A program made the position numbers and the translations under genes. Under the pieces are notes generated by a model. It did not search any database and had not been told where the DNA came from. It was given only the letters and a program-made list of their open reading frames with translations. Positions 34,209 through 42,121 of a stretch of 64,000 nucleotides of DNA are shown here, piece by piece (positions within the stretch are counted from its first letter, which is position 1; every line of letters begins with the position of its first letter). Origin of the DNA: an uncultured Erythrobacter sp. (GTDB lineage: Bacteria > Pseudomonadota > Alphaproteobacteria > Sphingomonadales > Sphingomonadaceae); contig CANKYZ010000007.1 of NCBI GenBank assembly GCA_947488325.1, forward strand, positions 110,945-174,944. The letters run 5' to 3'.

Positions 34209-35006
34209 ATGTCCGATCCCGTCCTCTATTCGCGCTCCGATAGCGTCGCCACGATCACGCTCAATCGCGATGAAACCCGCAATTCGCTTTCAGATGAAGT
34301 GATCGCCGGATTGCTGGACGCGCTGGCCAAAGCGGAAGGCGACACGTCCATAAGCTGTGTCATTCTGACGGGCGCTGGCAAAGCATTTTCTTCGGGCGGA
34401 AATCTGCACGACATTGGCGCGATGACTGCCGAAAAGGCGATGAGCCCGTTGGATATTGAGGCTTGGTACAAGACTGGCATCCAGCGCATTCCGCTATTGA
34501 TGGAGCAGCTGACCGTGCCTGTGATCGCGGCCGTCAATGGTGCGGCGATTGGTGCAGGCAATGATCTGGCCACGATGTGCGACATGCGGATTGCATCGAG
34601 CAAAGCTGTGTTTGCGGAGAGTTTCCTCAAAGTAGGAATCATCCCTGGCGATGGTGGGGCATGGTTCCTGCCGCGCATTGTCGGTTATGCCCGCGCTGCG
34701 GAGATGCTCTACACCGCCGAAGCGATTGATGCGGAAATGGCGCTGGCCTGGGGGTTGGTGAGCCAAGTGGTTGAGCCAGAAGCACTGATGGATGCTGCGT
34801 GCGCCCTGGCCGCAAAGGTGGTGGCCAATCCGCCATTTGCATTGCGCAAAGGCAAAGAGATTATGCTCTCCGCCCAGCGCATGGGCCTTGAAGACAGCCT
34901 AGCAAAGGCCGCAACGATACAGGGCGTGTTGCAACAGATGGAGGACCATCAGGAAGCGGTTCAATCGATCCTTGAAAAACGCAAACCGCAATTCAAGGGA
35001 CGGTGA
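34209..35006 (+). CDS. enoyl-CoA hydratase/isomerase (crotonase family)
   Basis: 265 residues. Crotonase oxyanion-hole motif SSGGNLHDIGAM and the AVNGAAIGAGNDLATMCDMRIAS block are present; the catalytic region ESFLKVGIIPGDGGAWFLPRIVG is intact, so it should hydrate or isomerise enoyl-CoA. Third gene of the acyl-CoA operon; a ribosome site (AGGAG) lies upstream. Specific substrate not known. Confidence 0.92.
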   Translation: MSDPVLYSRSDSVATITLNRDETRNSLSDEVIAGLLDALAKAEGDTSISCVILTGAGKAFSSGGNLHDIGAMTAEKAMSPLDIEAWYKTGIQRIPLLMEQLTVPVIAAVNGAAIGAGNDLATMCDMRIASSKAVFAESFLKVGIIPGDGGAWFLPRIVGYARAAEMLYTAEAIDAEMALAWGLVSQVVEPEALMDAACALAAKVVANPPFALRKGKEIMLSAQRMGLEDSLAKAATIQGVLQQMEDHQEAVQSILEKRKPQFKGR

Positions 35007-35012
35007 ACCCGC

Positions 35013-35732
35013 TTAGCACTGGTCCTCGATGATCCTGGCGAGCTGCGTTGCGGAACTTTCATCGCGAGTCCGAACGTTGCGCTCGACCTGTTCCAACAAC
35101 GGGCATTCATAGCGTACGCCATTCGCTGTGGTTGCGTTGACAATCTCGACAAAGGCGTCCGGCGGCATCACCCGTGCACCCCGATGTAGGAATTGGTTGT
35201 GCCAGCGATCGCCTCCGCCGACGATTTCGATCAAAGTCTGACGCCCTTCACCGCCTGCTTCCTCGAGCACAGGCGGGCCTAGCTCTTCAAGCAGGGCATC
35301 CTCAGTATCGCGGCGCAGGAACAGGGCCGCATAGCGACGCGCGGCCTCTGGGGCATTGCCGGCGGCGAGCGCCAATCTCAGCATCGATTCTTGAGCTAAA
35401 GGGTCGCGCCAACCGCGTTGCGCAGCATATTGGATTGACAAGGCACTTTCATCAATTTGACGCGCGGCAAACTGGGCCTGCGCCAACACCCGTAAGTGCT
35501 CGGCTGGAAGCGGTCGCCGCCGGACAAGTCGTTCTGCTTCGGCAAGGGCGTAGCTTGGATCATCGCCTGCCAGAGCATAGGCTGCCACTGGCATTTGAGC
35601 TGCGGAGCGGAAGAGTTCCGGGACCTTTTGTGCAAGAGCGGGGGTCCGGCGGGTTTGCCGGTCGGCTTGGACACCGATGGTCACCAGCGCGATAGCCACA
35701 AGCACGGCCCGCCATAGAATTCCTGAAATCAT
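35013..35732 (-). CDS. tetratricopeptide-like membrane-anchored protein
   Basis: 239 residues with a single N-terminal hydrophobic segment (ILWRAVLVAIALVTIGVQA) and a helical, Ala-rich TPR-like body (YALAEAERLVRRRPLPAEHLRVLAQAQFAARQ, QESMLRLALAAGNAPEAARRYAALF). The C-terminal part has Cys pairs that could be oxidised in the periplasm. Overlaps the polymerase-like gene by ATGA (35729-35732), so it is translated with it and may be its accessory protein. Family not identified. Confidence 0.75.
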   Translation of the reverse strand: MISGILWRAVLVAIALVTIGVQADRQTRRTPALAQKVPELFRSAAQMPVAAYALAGDDPSYALAEAERLVRRRPLPAEHLRVLAQAQFAARQIDESALSIQYAAQRGWRDPLAQESMLRLALAAGNAPEAARRYAALFLRRDTEDALLEELGPPVLEEAGGEGRQTLIEIVGGGDRWHNQFLHRGARVMPPDAFVEIVNATTANGVRYECPLLEQVERNVRTRDESSATQLARIIEDQC

Positions 35733-37156
35733 GGCAGAACCTCCTGCCGCGAATGCCTCGATTGCGGTGTACCAAATCGTGCCAAAACCAACAATGCAAA
35801 GCTGGCGAATGTAAGCACTGACATATTGCGCAAAGGGTAATCAGTGATCGACTGCAACGCGATGGCCAGCAATATGACGGCACCACTCCATGCAATCCAT
35901 CGATCATGAGAAGTTCGTGCACGCCAACTTAACCAAACCAGCAGGATCAGCCAGCCAGCGATCAAGATGAGGCCCGGCAGGCCTGCTTCGATCGCGACCT
36001 CAAGATAGTCATTATGCGCGCGGCCTGCACGGCGCATAGTCATATTCTCTAGCGATTCGTCGACTTGGAACACGTCATCGAATGTGCCCATTCCAGAACC
36101 AACCGGCCAATAACGATCTGCCGAATAGCTGGCATCTTCCCAGATATAGGCACGTGCATCGTCGGAATCGCCAAAGCGTTCCAGCACATCATTGACCCTG
36201 CCGGGCGCGGCAGCCAGCAACAAGCCTGACACGGCGACGATCCCAATGGCGGAGAGCAAGGTGAACCAACCTTTACTCCTTGCAGCATCCGCAGTTGAAC
36301 GATTGCGGGCAAATCGCGCAGACAGTAAACGGATAGCGACCAGACCTATTGGCAGGAATGCAAGAACAAGTGCCGTACGAGAGCGTGTCAAAATGATTGC
36401 CACAAACAGCAGCACACAGACAAAAATTCGAATTATCAGGGCAGCCTGACCGATGCGCAACGGCGAGGGTAGTAAGGCTGCCAACGCTAAAGTTCCGACG
36501 AGGAACAGCCCAGTAGAATTGCGATTCGCAAAACTGCCGAACAACACTCCCGGCATGGAATTTTCAGGATAGATCACTCCGGTGGCGCTGTTGGAAAGTA
36601 CTTGAGGAATGCCGATCAAGAAATTCGCAAGGCCCAGCCCAACGGCAATCCAGCCGATTATTATAAGTCGATCGCGCGGTGCGCTCCACCCGATTGTGAG
36701 CAGCGCCAAGGGGGTGATTAGAGCGGTGAGGGCCAGCAGCGTTCGGACCGGATCGACGCTGGTACTGGCCCAACCTGATCCACCGGTAAGTTCATGGGAT
36801 TGAGCCATCAATTCACGACCCGGAAAACTGCTCCATATGCTTGGCGGGATGGGGATCAGGAATATTAGTGGGAGCAAGATCGACAAAGCGATCAATAATT
36901 TTAGTCCAGCAGGTGCTGAATTCCAAAAGCCAAAGAACGTCCGGCGGTGGAACGATAGTGCGATGAGGGCCGCAAGTTGAACGATCAGATTGGCTATGCC
37001 GTATTTGGACCCACCGCCGCCAAAAGCAACTGCAATGACAAGGACGGCAATGATTGCCCAACACACGCCCAAAGCATTTGAAGTGGAATCCCACACCTCT
37101 GGACGACTGGCATCCGAATGTTTTGGGTGGCGGTGTTTGGGAGTGCTTTCAGCCAT
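35729..37156 (-). CDS. O-antigen ligase/polymerase-like membrane protein
   Basis: 475 residues with about 10-12 membrane helices and the Wzy/WaaL-type periplasmic loop GSGMGTFDDVFQ, then RRAGRAHNDYLEVAIEAGLPGLI. Such enzymes polymerise or transfer undecaprenyl-linked polysaccharide; the exact acceptor cannot be told. No glycosyltransferases sit beside it, which is unusual for a polysaccharide cluster. Coupled to the TPR-like gene downstream. Confidence 0.85.
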   Translation of the reverse strand: MAESTPKHRHPKHSDASRPEVWDSTSNALGVCWAIIAVLVIAVAFGGGGSKYGIANLIVQLAALIALSFHRRTFFGFWNSAPAGLKLLIALSILLPLIFLIPIPPSIWSSFPGRELMAQSHELTGGSGWASTSVDPVRTLLALTALITPLALLTIGWSAPRDRLIIIGWIAVGLGLANFLIGIPQVLSNSATGVIYPENSMPGVLFGSFANRNSTGLFLVGTLALAALLPSPLRIGQAALIIRIFVCVLLFVAIILTRSRTALVLAFLPIGLVAIRLLSARFARNRSTADAARSKGWFTLLSAIGIVAVSGLLLAAAPGRVNDVLERFGDSDDARAYIWEDASYSADRYWPVGSGMGTFDDVFQVDESLENMTMRRAGRAHNDYLEVAIEAGLPGLILIAGWLILLVWLSWRARTSHDRWIAWSGAVILLAIALQSITDYPLRNMSVLTFASFALLVLARFGTPQSRHSRQEVLP

Positions 37157-37219
37157 TAGCCATTCCGATCGCTTGCTTCAGTCTTGGTCGCTGACGTCTC
37201 AATTACCTATGCTACGGAC

Positions 37220-37258
37220 AAAGAAAAAGCGCCCGGCAAAACCGCGCGCTTTTTCTTT
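37220..37258. terminator. bidirectional intrinsic terminator
   Basis: Arms AAAGAAAAAGCGC (37220-37232) and GCGCTTTTTCTTT (37246-37258) pair perfectly around a GC-containing loop. A-tract on one side and T-tract on the other allow use from both strands. It lies between the small membrane gene and the polymerase-like gene. Confidence 0.85.
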
Positions 37259-37294
37259 CTAAACCAACAGATTGTCGGCCAGACTGGATTAGCC

Positions 37295-37567
37295 TTAGGT
37301 GCCCGGCGATTGATCGTCATCTTCGGTGTCAGCGACAGCGATAATTCCACCAATCGCGGCAGCAGCTGCCAGCAGTGCGATAAGAATGCCAGCACCACCG
37401 CGGAGCTCTTCACCCTCAGCCGAACGAGCGAGGCCAGGTTGTGAAACTGAGCTTGTGTAAACAGGAGCGCTGTCGCCAGCACGAGTGTTAGCCTGAGCAG
37501 CGATTGGCGCGACGGCCATGCTGGTCGCAGCCGCGGCTACCATCAGACGTGACATGGTTTTGATCAT
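37295..37567 (-). CDS. small membrane protein, unknown function
   Basis: About 90 residues. N-terminal signal-like helix (MIKTMSRLMVAAAATSMAVAPIAAQA), a short polar region, then a Gly/Ala/Ile-rich helix (GGAGILIALLAAAAAIGGIIAV) and an acidic tail. The ATG at 37567 fits the signal peptide. Family unnamed. It ends at the bidirectional terminator and is downstream of the lasso B2 gene on the same strand. Confidence 0.7.
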   Translation of the reverse strand: MIKTMSRLMVAAAATSMAVAPIAAQANTRAGDSAPVYTSSVSQPGLARSAEGEELRGGAGILIALLAAAAAIGGIIAVADTEDDDQSPGT

Positions 37568-37707
37568 CGAAATTAACCTTTTATTGCACCTAATTACACG
37601 ATTACCCCTAGTGCAGAGCAGCAAGCTTGACAACCATCGGTTGCCAAAAAAGGGTAAACGAAGCCTGATTAAGGGCGAAATTCGTCGATTTTGAACGGTT
37701 AACGCAG

Positions 37708-38214
37708 TTAGTTTCGTTCACTGACCGCATTATCATCTTCCGGATCTTGGTCATGCCGCGAATCAGACAGAATCAGATCGTAACGATCAATATCGCCGCC
37801 GGTAACAACCTGTTTGTTATATAGCAGCCAGGCATGTGCGCTGAATTCTCCACCTTTGGGATTCTCAACGCCAATTTGAATCTCGCTCGCCGCTCCGAAT
37901 GATGAAAGCCAATTTTGCGCTGCAATAGCTTGAACCAGACAATCACTGCGCCAAGGCAGTCGATCGGACAAACGCGGCAATACGTATGACATTCTCGCGG
38001 CCTTCGCCTGTGTGATCGAGGATCGCGGACTGGCGGCACGTTCCGATATGCGATTGCGCTGCGGGATGGCTTTGGCCTCAAGCCGTGAAAATACGATCCG
38101 CGCCAGAATCAATTCCCACAGACCGCGCGTGGAATAGCGTAGCAACCAAGGCATGTCCTTCAGCTTGGGTCTGCGCCCCGGTGCCGGAATGTGTGAAGAT
38201 TGCGCCAAATTCAT
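37708..38214 (-). CDS. lasso peptide B2 protein (transglutaminase-like leader protease)
   Basis: Cuts the leader from a lasso precursor. 168 residues with the transglutaminase-like triad: Cys92 (DCLVQA), His127 (AHAWL), Asp141 or Asp143 (GGDIDRY). An upstream in-frame ATG (38265) would overlap the divergent gene's region and add a non-conserved stretch. It is transcribed away from the cyclase gene; the 101 bp between 38214 and 38316 should hold both promoters. The B1 partner is 3.6 kb off, at 41832, rather than adjacent. Confidence 0.88.
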   Translation of the reverse strand: MNLAQSSHIPAPGRRPKLKDMPWLLRYSTRGLWELILARIVFSRLEAKAIPQRNRISERAASPRSSITQAKAARMSYVLPRLSDRLPWRSDCLVQAIAAQNWLSSFGAASEIQIGVENPKGGEFSAHAWLLYNKQVVTGGDIDRYDLILSDSRHDQDPEDDNAVSERN

Positions 38215-38315
38215 GATGTGCCTATGATTTGCACCTTCATTGCACAAGCGCGGCGACCCTGCCAAGCGTCGCTGAGCAGCGACCCATCATTGAATTAGAG
38301 GCAGGATCGACATAC

Positions 38316-40226
38316 GTGTCTGCAATTGGCGCCATATTCTCGGACGAAGAGGCGCAGCCAGCGCAATTCGAAGCGATGCTGACCTCACTAAGCCAAGTTC
38401 CCCATGATGACAAAGGAACTTGGTTCTCAGGCCGGATTGGTCTTGCTGCATGTGCCCTCCATACAAATGCAGATTCTCGCGAACAGGCACAACCTTGCGA
38501 GAGTCCAAGTGGTCAATTGGCAGCTGTGTTTGATGGATATCTCCTTAATCACGAAGAGCTTTCGGTAGATTTAGCGGCAAGAGGCGTTCGGCTGCGCAAT
38601 CGTTCTGATGTTGAGATTGCCCTTCGCGCCTATGAGGAATGGGGCGAGGACTGCGCGGACCGTCTGCAAGGTGAGTTTTCACTTATTATCGCAGATTGCC
38701 GGGCGGGAAAGCTGTTTGCCGCGCGTGATCACATGGGTTTAGTGCCGCTCTACTATCGTGAGGAAGGCGGAGGGCTGATCATCGCGTCGGATTTCCGAAC
38801 AATTGCAGCCCTGAGTAAAACACCGCTTCAGCCGAACCATCGATATCTCGCACAGATCATGACGAACCGATGGTATCTGCGCGAAGATACACCCTGGCGC
38901 GACGTCAAAAGGCTGGTGCGTGCACACACGCTGACGTTTGATGGGAGTCGGCAATCAAAGAACCGATACTGGACGCCGCCAACCGACATCACGATCCGGT
39001 ACAAGAGCGACGAAGAATATGCAGAGCATTACCGCGAACTCTTGTTCGATTGCGTGCGCCGGGCGTCACGCTGTGACACTCATATCGGTGTCGCGGTCAG
39101 TGGCGGCCTAGACTCGTCTGCCCTATTCTCTGTTGCCCACCTGCTGAAAGAAAAAGGCACATTGCTGGCTCCCAATATTGCTGGCTATTCACTTGCTGCT
39201 GAAGAGGGAAGCAATGCTTTCGAGCTCCCTTACGCTCGTGCCGCCGCGGCGCATGTTGGACGTGAACTGACCGAAGTCGCTTTGTTTGATCCGGACATTG
39301 ATTGGTACACAAAGGATGCACGGTGGCACTGTGACATACCAATACCTTGCAATGGCGCGATGATGCTGGGCATGGAGCGCCAAGTTGTGGCGGATGGTTC
39401 TCGCGTTTTGATAAATGGCATTGGTGGCGATGAGTGGTTGCAAGGCAGCAGCCAATATTGCCGCGAATATCTGGCTGAATTCGACTTACGCAGCATTTGG
39501 AAAGCCCTGCGCCGAGATAGCGAAACAGTCGGCTGGCCCAATGCGGTAAAGCAATCTTTGCGTCAAATTGGGGCGGAGCTTACGCCGGGACCATTGCGTC
39601 AATCCATCCGCCGTCGATTGCGCGAACACCGCAGGCGAGGCGATATGGCACTGAATTGGCTATCGCCTGAATTGCGGAGCGCTTTGAAAGAGGCGGAAGA
39701 AGCTTACGAGCAAAGCATGCCAGACAACGCAATACAATGGGCGAAGCACAATTTGGCAACCTCGCCCTTTAGTGACCTGTCACATTCCTTGATGCGACGC
39801 CAACGCGCGGCAATTGGCATCGAATCGCGGCACCCAATGCTTAGCCGTGCCTTTATCGAATTTTCGTTACGCACACCCGCTGATATTAAACTTAGGGGCG
39901 GGCAGACCAAATTGGTTCACCGCAATGCGATGGCCGGCATTCTTCCCGATGTTATCCTTAATCGGGCGACCAAGGCTAACTTCACTAACGCCAAAATAGA
40001 TACGCAATGTGCCGACTATGTCCGGTTAAACGGGCCTGCGCAATTGGCGGAAATCTGTGACTTGAACGGCCTTAAGCCACTGCTTGATATTGATTTCAGC
40101 TCCCCGGAGGGAGATTTTTGGGGTTGGGAGATTTGGGGCCTTTACGCATCCGCAGCATTTTTGTATCAGGGTAACTTCGTAAACGAGATTAACCCTGCCA
40201 CTGGGGTGCAACAGGACAGGATCTGA
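38316..40226 (+). CDS. lasso peptide cyclase (asparagine synthetase-like, C protein)
   Basis: About 636 residues. N-terminal glutaminase-like fold beginning MSAIGAIF, without the catalytic Cys of true asparagine synthetases, as is usual for lasso cyclases. The ATP-pyrophosphatase site is GVAVSGGLDSSALFSVA, followed by INGIGGDEWLQG. It adenylates a core Asp or Glu side chain and joins it to the N-terminal amine as a macrolactam. I prefer GTG at 38316 (after GAGGCAGGA) over a TTG at 38229. Precursor gene follows after 2 bp. Confidence 0.9.
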   Translation: MSAIGAIFSDEEAQPAQFEAMLTSLSQVPHDDKGTWFSGRIGLAACALHTNADSREQAQPCESPSGQLAAVFDGYLLNHEELSVDLAARGVRLRNRSDVEIALRAYEEWGEDCADRLQGEFSLIIADCRAGKLFAARDHMGLVPLYYREEGGGLIIASDFRTIAALSKTPLQPNHRYLAQIMTNRWYLREDTPWRDVKRLVRAHTLTFDGSRQSKNRYWTPPTDITIRYKSDEEYAEHYRELLFDCVRRASRCDTHIGVAVSGGLDSSALFSVAHLLKEKGTLLAPNIAGYSLAAEEGSNAFELPYARAAAAHVGRELTEVALFDPDIDWYTKDARWHCDIPIPCNGAMMLGMERQVVADGSRVLINGIGGDEWLQGSSQYCREYLAEFDLRSIWKALRRDSETVGWPNAVKQSLRQIGAELTPGPLRQSIRRRLREHRRRGDMALNWLSPELRSALKEAEEAYEQSMPDNAIQWAKHNLATSPFSDLSHSLMRRQRAAIGIESRHPMLSRAFIEFSLRTPADIKLRGGQTKLVHRNAMAGILPDVILNRATKANFTNAKIDTQCADYVRLNGPAQLAEICDLNGLKPLLDIDFSSPEGDFWGWEIWGLYASAAFLYQGNFVNEINPATGVQQDRI

Positions 40227-40228
40227 GA

Positions 40229-40357
40229 ATGATTAACACTACTGCGAAAGCAAAATACGAAACGCCGAAGCTGACCACCTTTGGTTCGGTTCGTAACCTA
40301 ACTGGCGGAAGCGGAACTCGTTTTCGGGACGGTGCGGTGACAAATTCGCGCTTCTAA
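40229..40357 (+). CDS. lasso peptide precursor
   Basis: 42 residues, missed by size-limited gene finding. The leader carries Tyr10, Pro13, Leu15, Gly19 and Thr25, the YxxPxLxxxGxxxxxT pattern bound by B1. Thr25 is at position -2, so cleavage falls after Gly26 and the core is GSGTRFRDGAVTNSRF (16 residues). An 8-residue ring between Gly1 and Asp8 is predicted; only one acidic residue is available there. The gene lies 2 bp after the cyclase stop and is followed by a strong terminator. The core is unlike any I can recall. Confidence 0.93.
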   Translation: MINTTAKAKYETPKLTTFGSVRNLTGGSGTRFRDGAVTNSRF

Positions 40358-40400
40358 TTTTGTAGGTTTGAGCGTTTTTTGTTCGAGGCGCTTTCAACAT

Positions 40401-40440
40401 AAAAACAAAAGGCATCCCAACTGGGGTGCCTTTTGTTTTT
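40401..40440 (+). terminator. intrinsic terminator after lasso precursor
   Basis: A long stem: the A-rich arm (40401-40414, AAAAACAAAAGGCA) pairs with TGCCTTTTGTTTTT (40427-40440), extended by a T-G wobble and CCC/GGG around loop AACT, with T-rich sequence on the 3' side. It separates cyclase and precursor from the kinase and B1 genes, allowing separate levels of precursor RNA. Confidence 0.9.
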
Positions 40441-40926
40441 TGCGTGCAAGCGAATAAAAACATGGTGTTTTTTTGGTGAAAGGCAGCCGAGCGGATTGCC
40501 TCAAGTCTTGCAATCTTGCTTCTGCAATTAAGGCAGACCAGTATGTCTCGAGCCCTGCTGATTGGCGTCCATGTCCGCAGGGTGGATGATCTTGCTCGAC
40601 TGCTTGGCTCGCTGCTCTTGACGGAGCGCTTGCTGCAAACAGACCGCTAACGACCCGGTTGCGATTGTTGGAAAATGGCAGTCCTTAATTTTGCCCGAAT
40701 CAATTCTGTCGTACGTATTCCGAATCACTCTGGAGCCATGTGAACAGACAGCAGGGTTATGGAAAATCTCAGAAGCGTGTGATTGAATACCTGTTTTTTT
40801 AAAGGATTATTCGCGAGACGCACAAGACTGATCAGATTAGGATGATCAAAATGCAACTTATCAGCACCGCCAGTTCAAACTGCCTGTTGGCGCTTAGTGG
40901 CAGTTGGGGCTAGGGGCATCGGCGCA
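40441..40926 (+). other. intergenic stretch, no convincing gene
   Basis: About 490 bp between precursor terminator and kinase gene. A 23-codon reading frame (40842-40913, MIKMQLISTASSNCLLALSG) overlaps the possible upstream start of the kinase gene, but it lacks a lasso leader motif. Probably holds the promoter of the kinase-B1 unit. Confidence 0.5.
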
Positions 40927-41799
40927 ATGGATTGGAAACCAGAAATCTCTCGCCCACAGAATAGCCTACCAACGCAGCCCTATGACCGCTGGGTTTCACC
41001 CGATGGGTATTGTCAGGCTGAATTCCATAAGCATGACCTTGGTTTCCTTATTCGTTTCCCAAATCAGGCCGACTTTCTAATCGAGAAGCCGCGAGAAAGT
41101 AAGCGTTTCGGCATCACCGGCTGGCCAGCTCCAGAGTGCGACGAAAAGACAGTTATCAACCTGTTCCACAACGCGATCCAACCAATTCTGGGCAATTACA
41201 ATGGCGGGCTGTTCCTGCATGGCAGCGCTGTGATGATTGAAGGGGAAGGTACGGCGGACGAAGCTGGCGCGATTGCCTTCCTCGGTCTGTCACGTGATGG
41301 CAAGACGACACTGGCTGGTTCCTTTGCGCGTGCGGGGCAACCGTTCCTAACCGAGGATGTGATCGATCTGCGTCTAAGTGAAGGGCAATATTGGCTTCAA
41401 CCCAAAAGGTCGAAATTGCGACTGTTTGCGGATAGCGCACGATATCTGTTCGGTGAAGAAACGCCGATCAAAGACGCTGACTTGAAGCAGGATGTTGAGG
41501 CAGGCGGCGCGTTGCCTTTCGCCAGTCACGCGGTTCCGCTGCGGCAAATATTTGTGTTGGGCACCGATCACCGGGCATCTCTCTCAATCCGGCAATATTC
41601 GATGCAAGAGGCGCTCAGTGCTCTTATGCCGCATTCCTTTATCCTTGATGTTGAGGACAAGCCGCGTTTGCAAGCGCACTTTGCGCGGCTGGCTGATCTA
41701 TCTCAAGACATTGCTTGCTATGTTCTTGACTTTACCCGCGACTACGCAGAATTGCCCGGTGTTCGGGGCGCAATTTTGGACAATTGCCGAGGCGCATAA
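40927..41799 (+). CDS. HPr kinase-like protein of the lasso cluster
   Basis: 290 residues. Related to HprK/P, with the P-loop GLSRDGKTTLAG and LFLHGSAVMI upstream; EDVIDL is the acidic motif. HprK-like enzymes in paeninodin-type clusters phosphorylate the lasso peptide at its C-terminal Ser; here the core ends in Arg-Phe, so the target may be Thr12, Ser14 or the precursor, if any. ATG at 40927 follows AGGGGC; an in-frame GTG at 40897 is less likely. Confidence 0.84.
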   Translation: MDWKPEISRPQNSLPTQPYDRWVSPDGYCQAEFHKHDLGFLIRFPNQADFLIEKPRESKRFGITGWPAPECDEKTVINLFHNAIQPILGNYNGGLFLHGSAVMIEGEGTADEAGAIAFLGLSRDGKTTLAGSFARAGQPFLTEDVIDLRLSEGQYWLQPKRSKLRLFADSARYLFGEETPIKDADLKQDVEAGGALPFASHAVPLRQIFVLGTDHRASLSIRQYSMQEALSALMPHSFILDVEDKPRLQAHFARLADLSQDIACYVLDFTRDYAELPGVRGAILDNCRGA

Positions 41800-41831
41800 G
41801 CGCCGAAGGTTAGGGGTATTCGGAACAGCTC

Positions 41832-42113
41832 ATGCAGCTTAGCGATCGTTTTACAGTTTCGGAAGATGTCGTCGCGCGCGAAGTTGGCGGCGAGATGGTT
41901 CTGCTTGACCTGTCTAGCGGCCAATATTTTGGCCTCGACACAATTGGCGGACGCATATGGGAATTGCTGTCAGAGCGTCCGCATAAATTGACAGAGTTGT
42001 GCGACTGCATCGACACAGAATTCGATGCCCCCCGCGAACGGATCGAGGCAGATTTGATGGCGTTGGCCAAGCAATTGCAGGACCAAGAACTGATCGTTGC
42101 TGATGCTGCGTAG
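41832..42113 (+). CDS. PqqD-family lasso B1 protein (RiPP recognition element)
   Basis: 93 residues, the full length of a stand-alone RRE. Starts with MQLSDRFTVSEDVVAREVGGEMVLLDL and continues GQYFGLDTIGGRIWELL, typical of PqqD/B1. It binds the precursor leader and delivers it to the B2 protease. It is split from B2, which lies on the opposite strand, but both are inside one cluster. Confidence 0.88.
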   Translation: MQLSDRFTVSEDVVAREVGGEMVLLDLSSGQYFGLDTIGGRIWELLSERPHKLTELCDCIDTEFDAPRERIEADLMALAKQLQDQELIVADAA

Positions 42114-42121
42114 GTAACTTG

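Noticed and set aside
40441..40926. Second lasso precursor in the gap after the first
   Set aside because: No reading frame has the YxxPxL leader pattern. The 23-codon frame at 40842-40913 has none of the leader residues and is not linked to B1 recognition.
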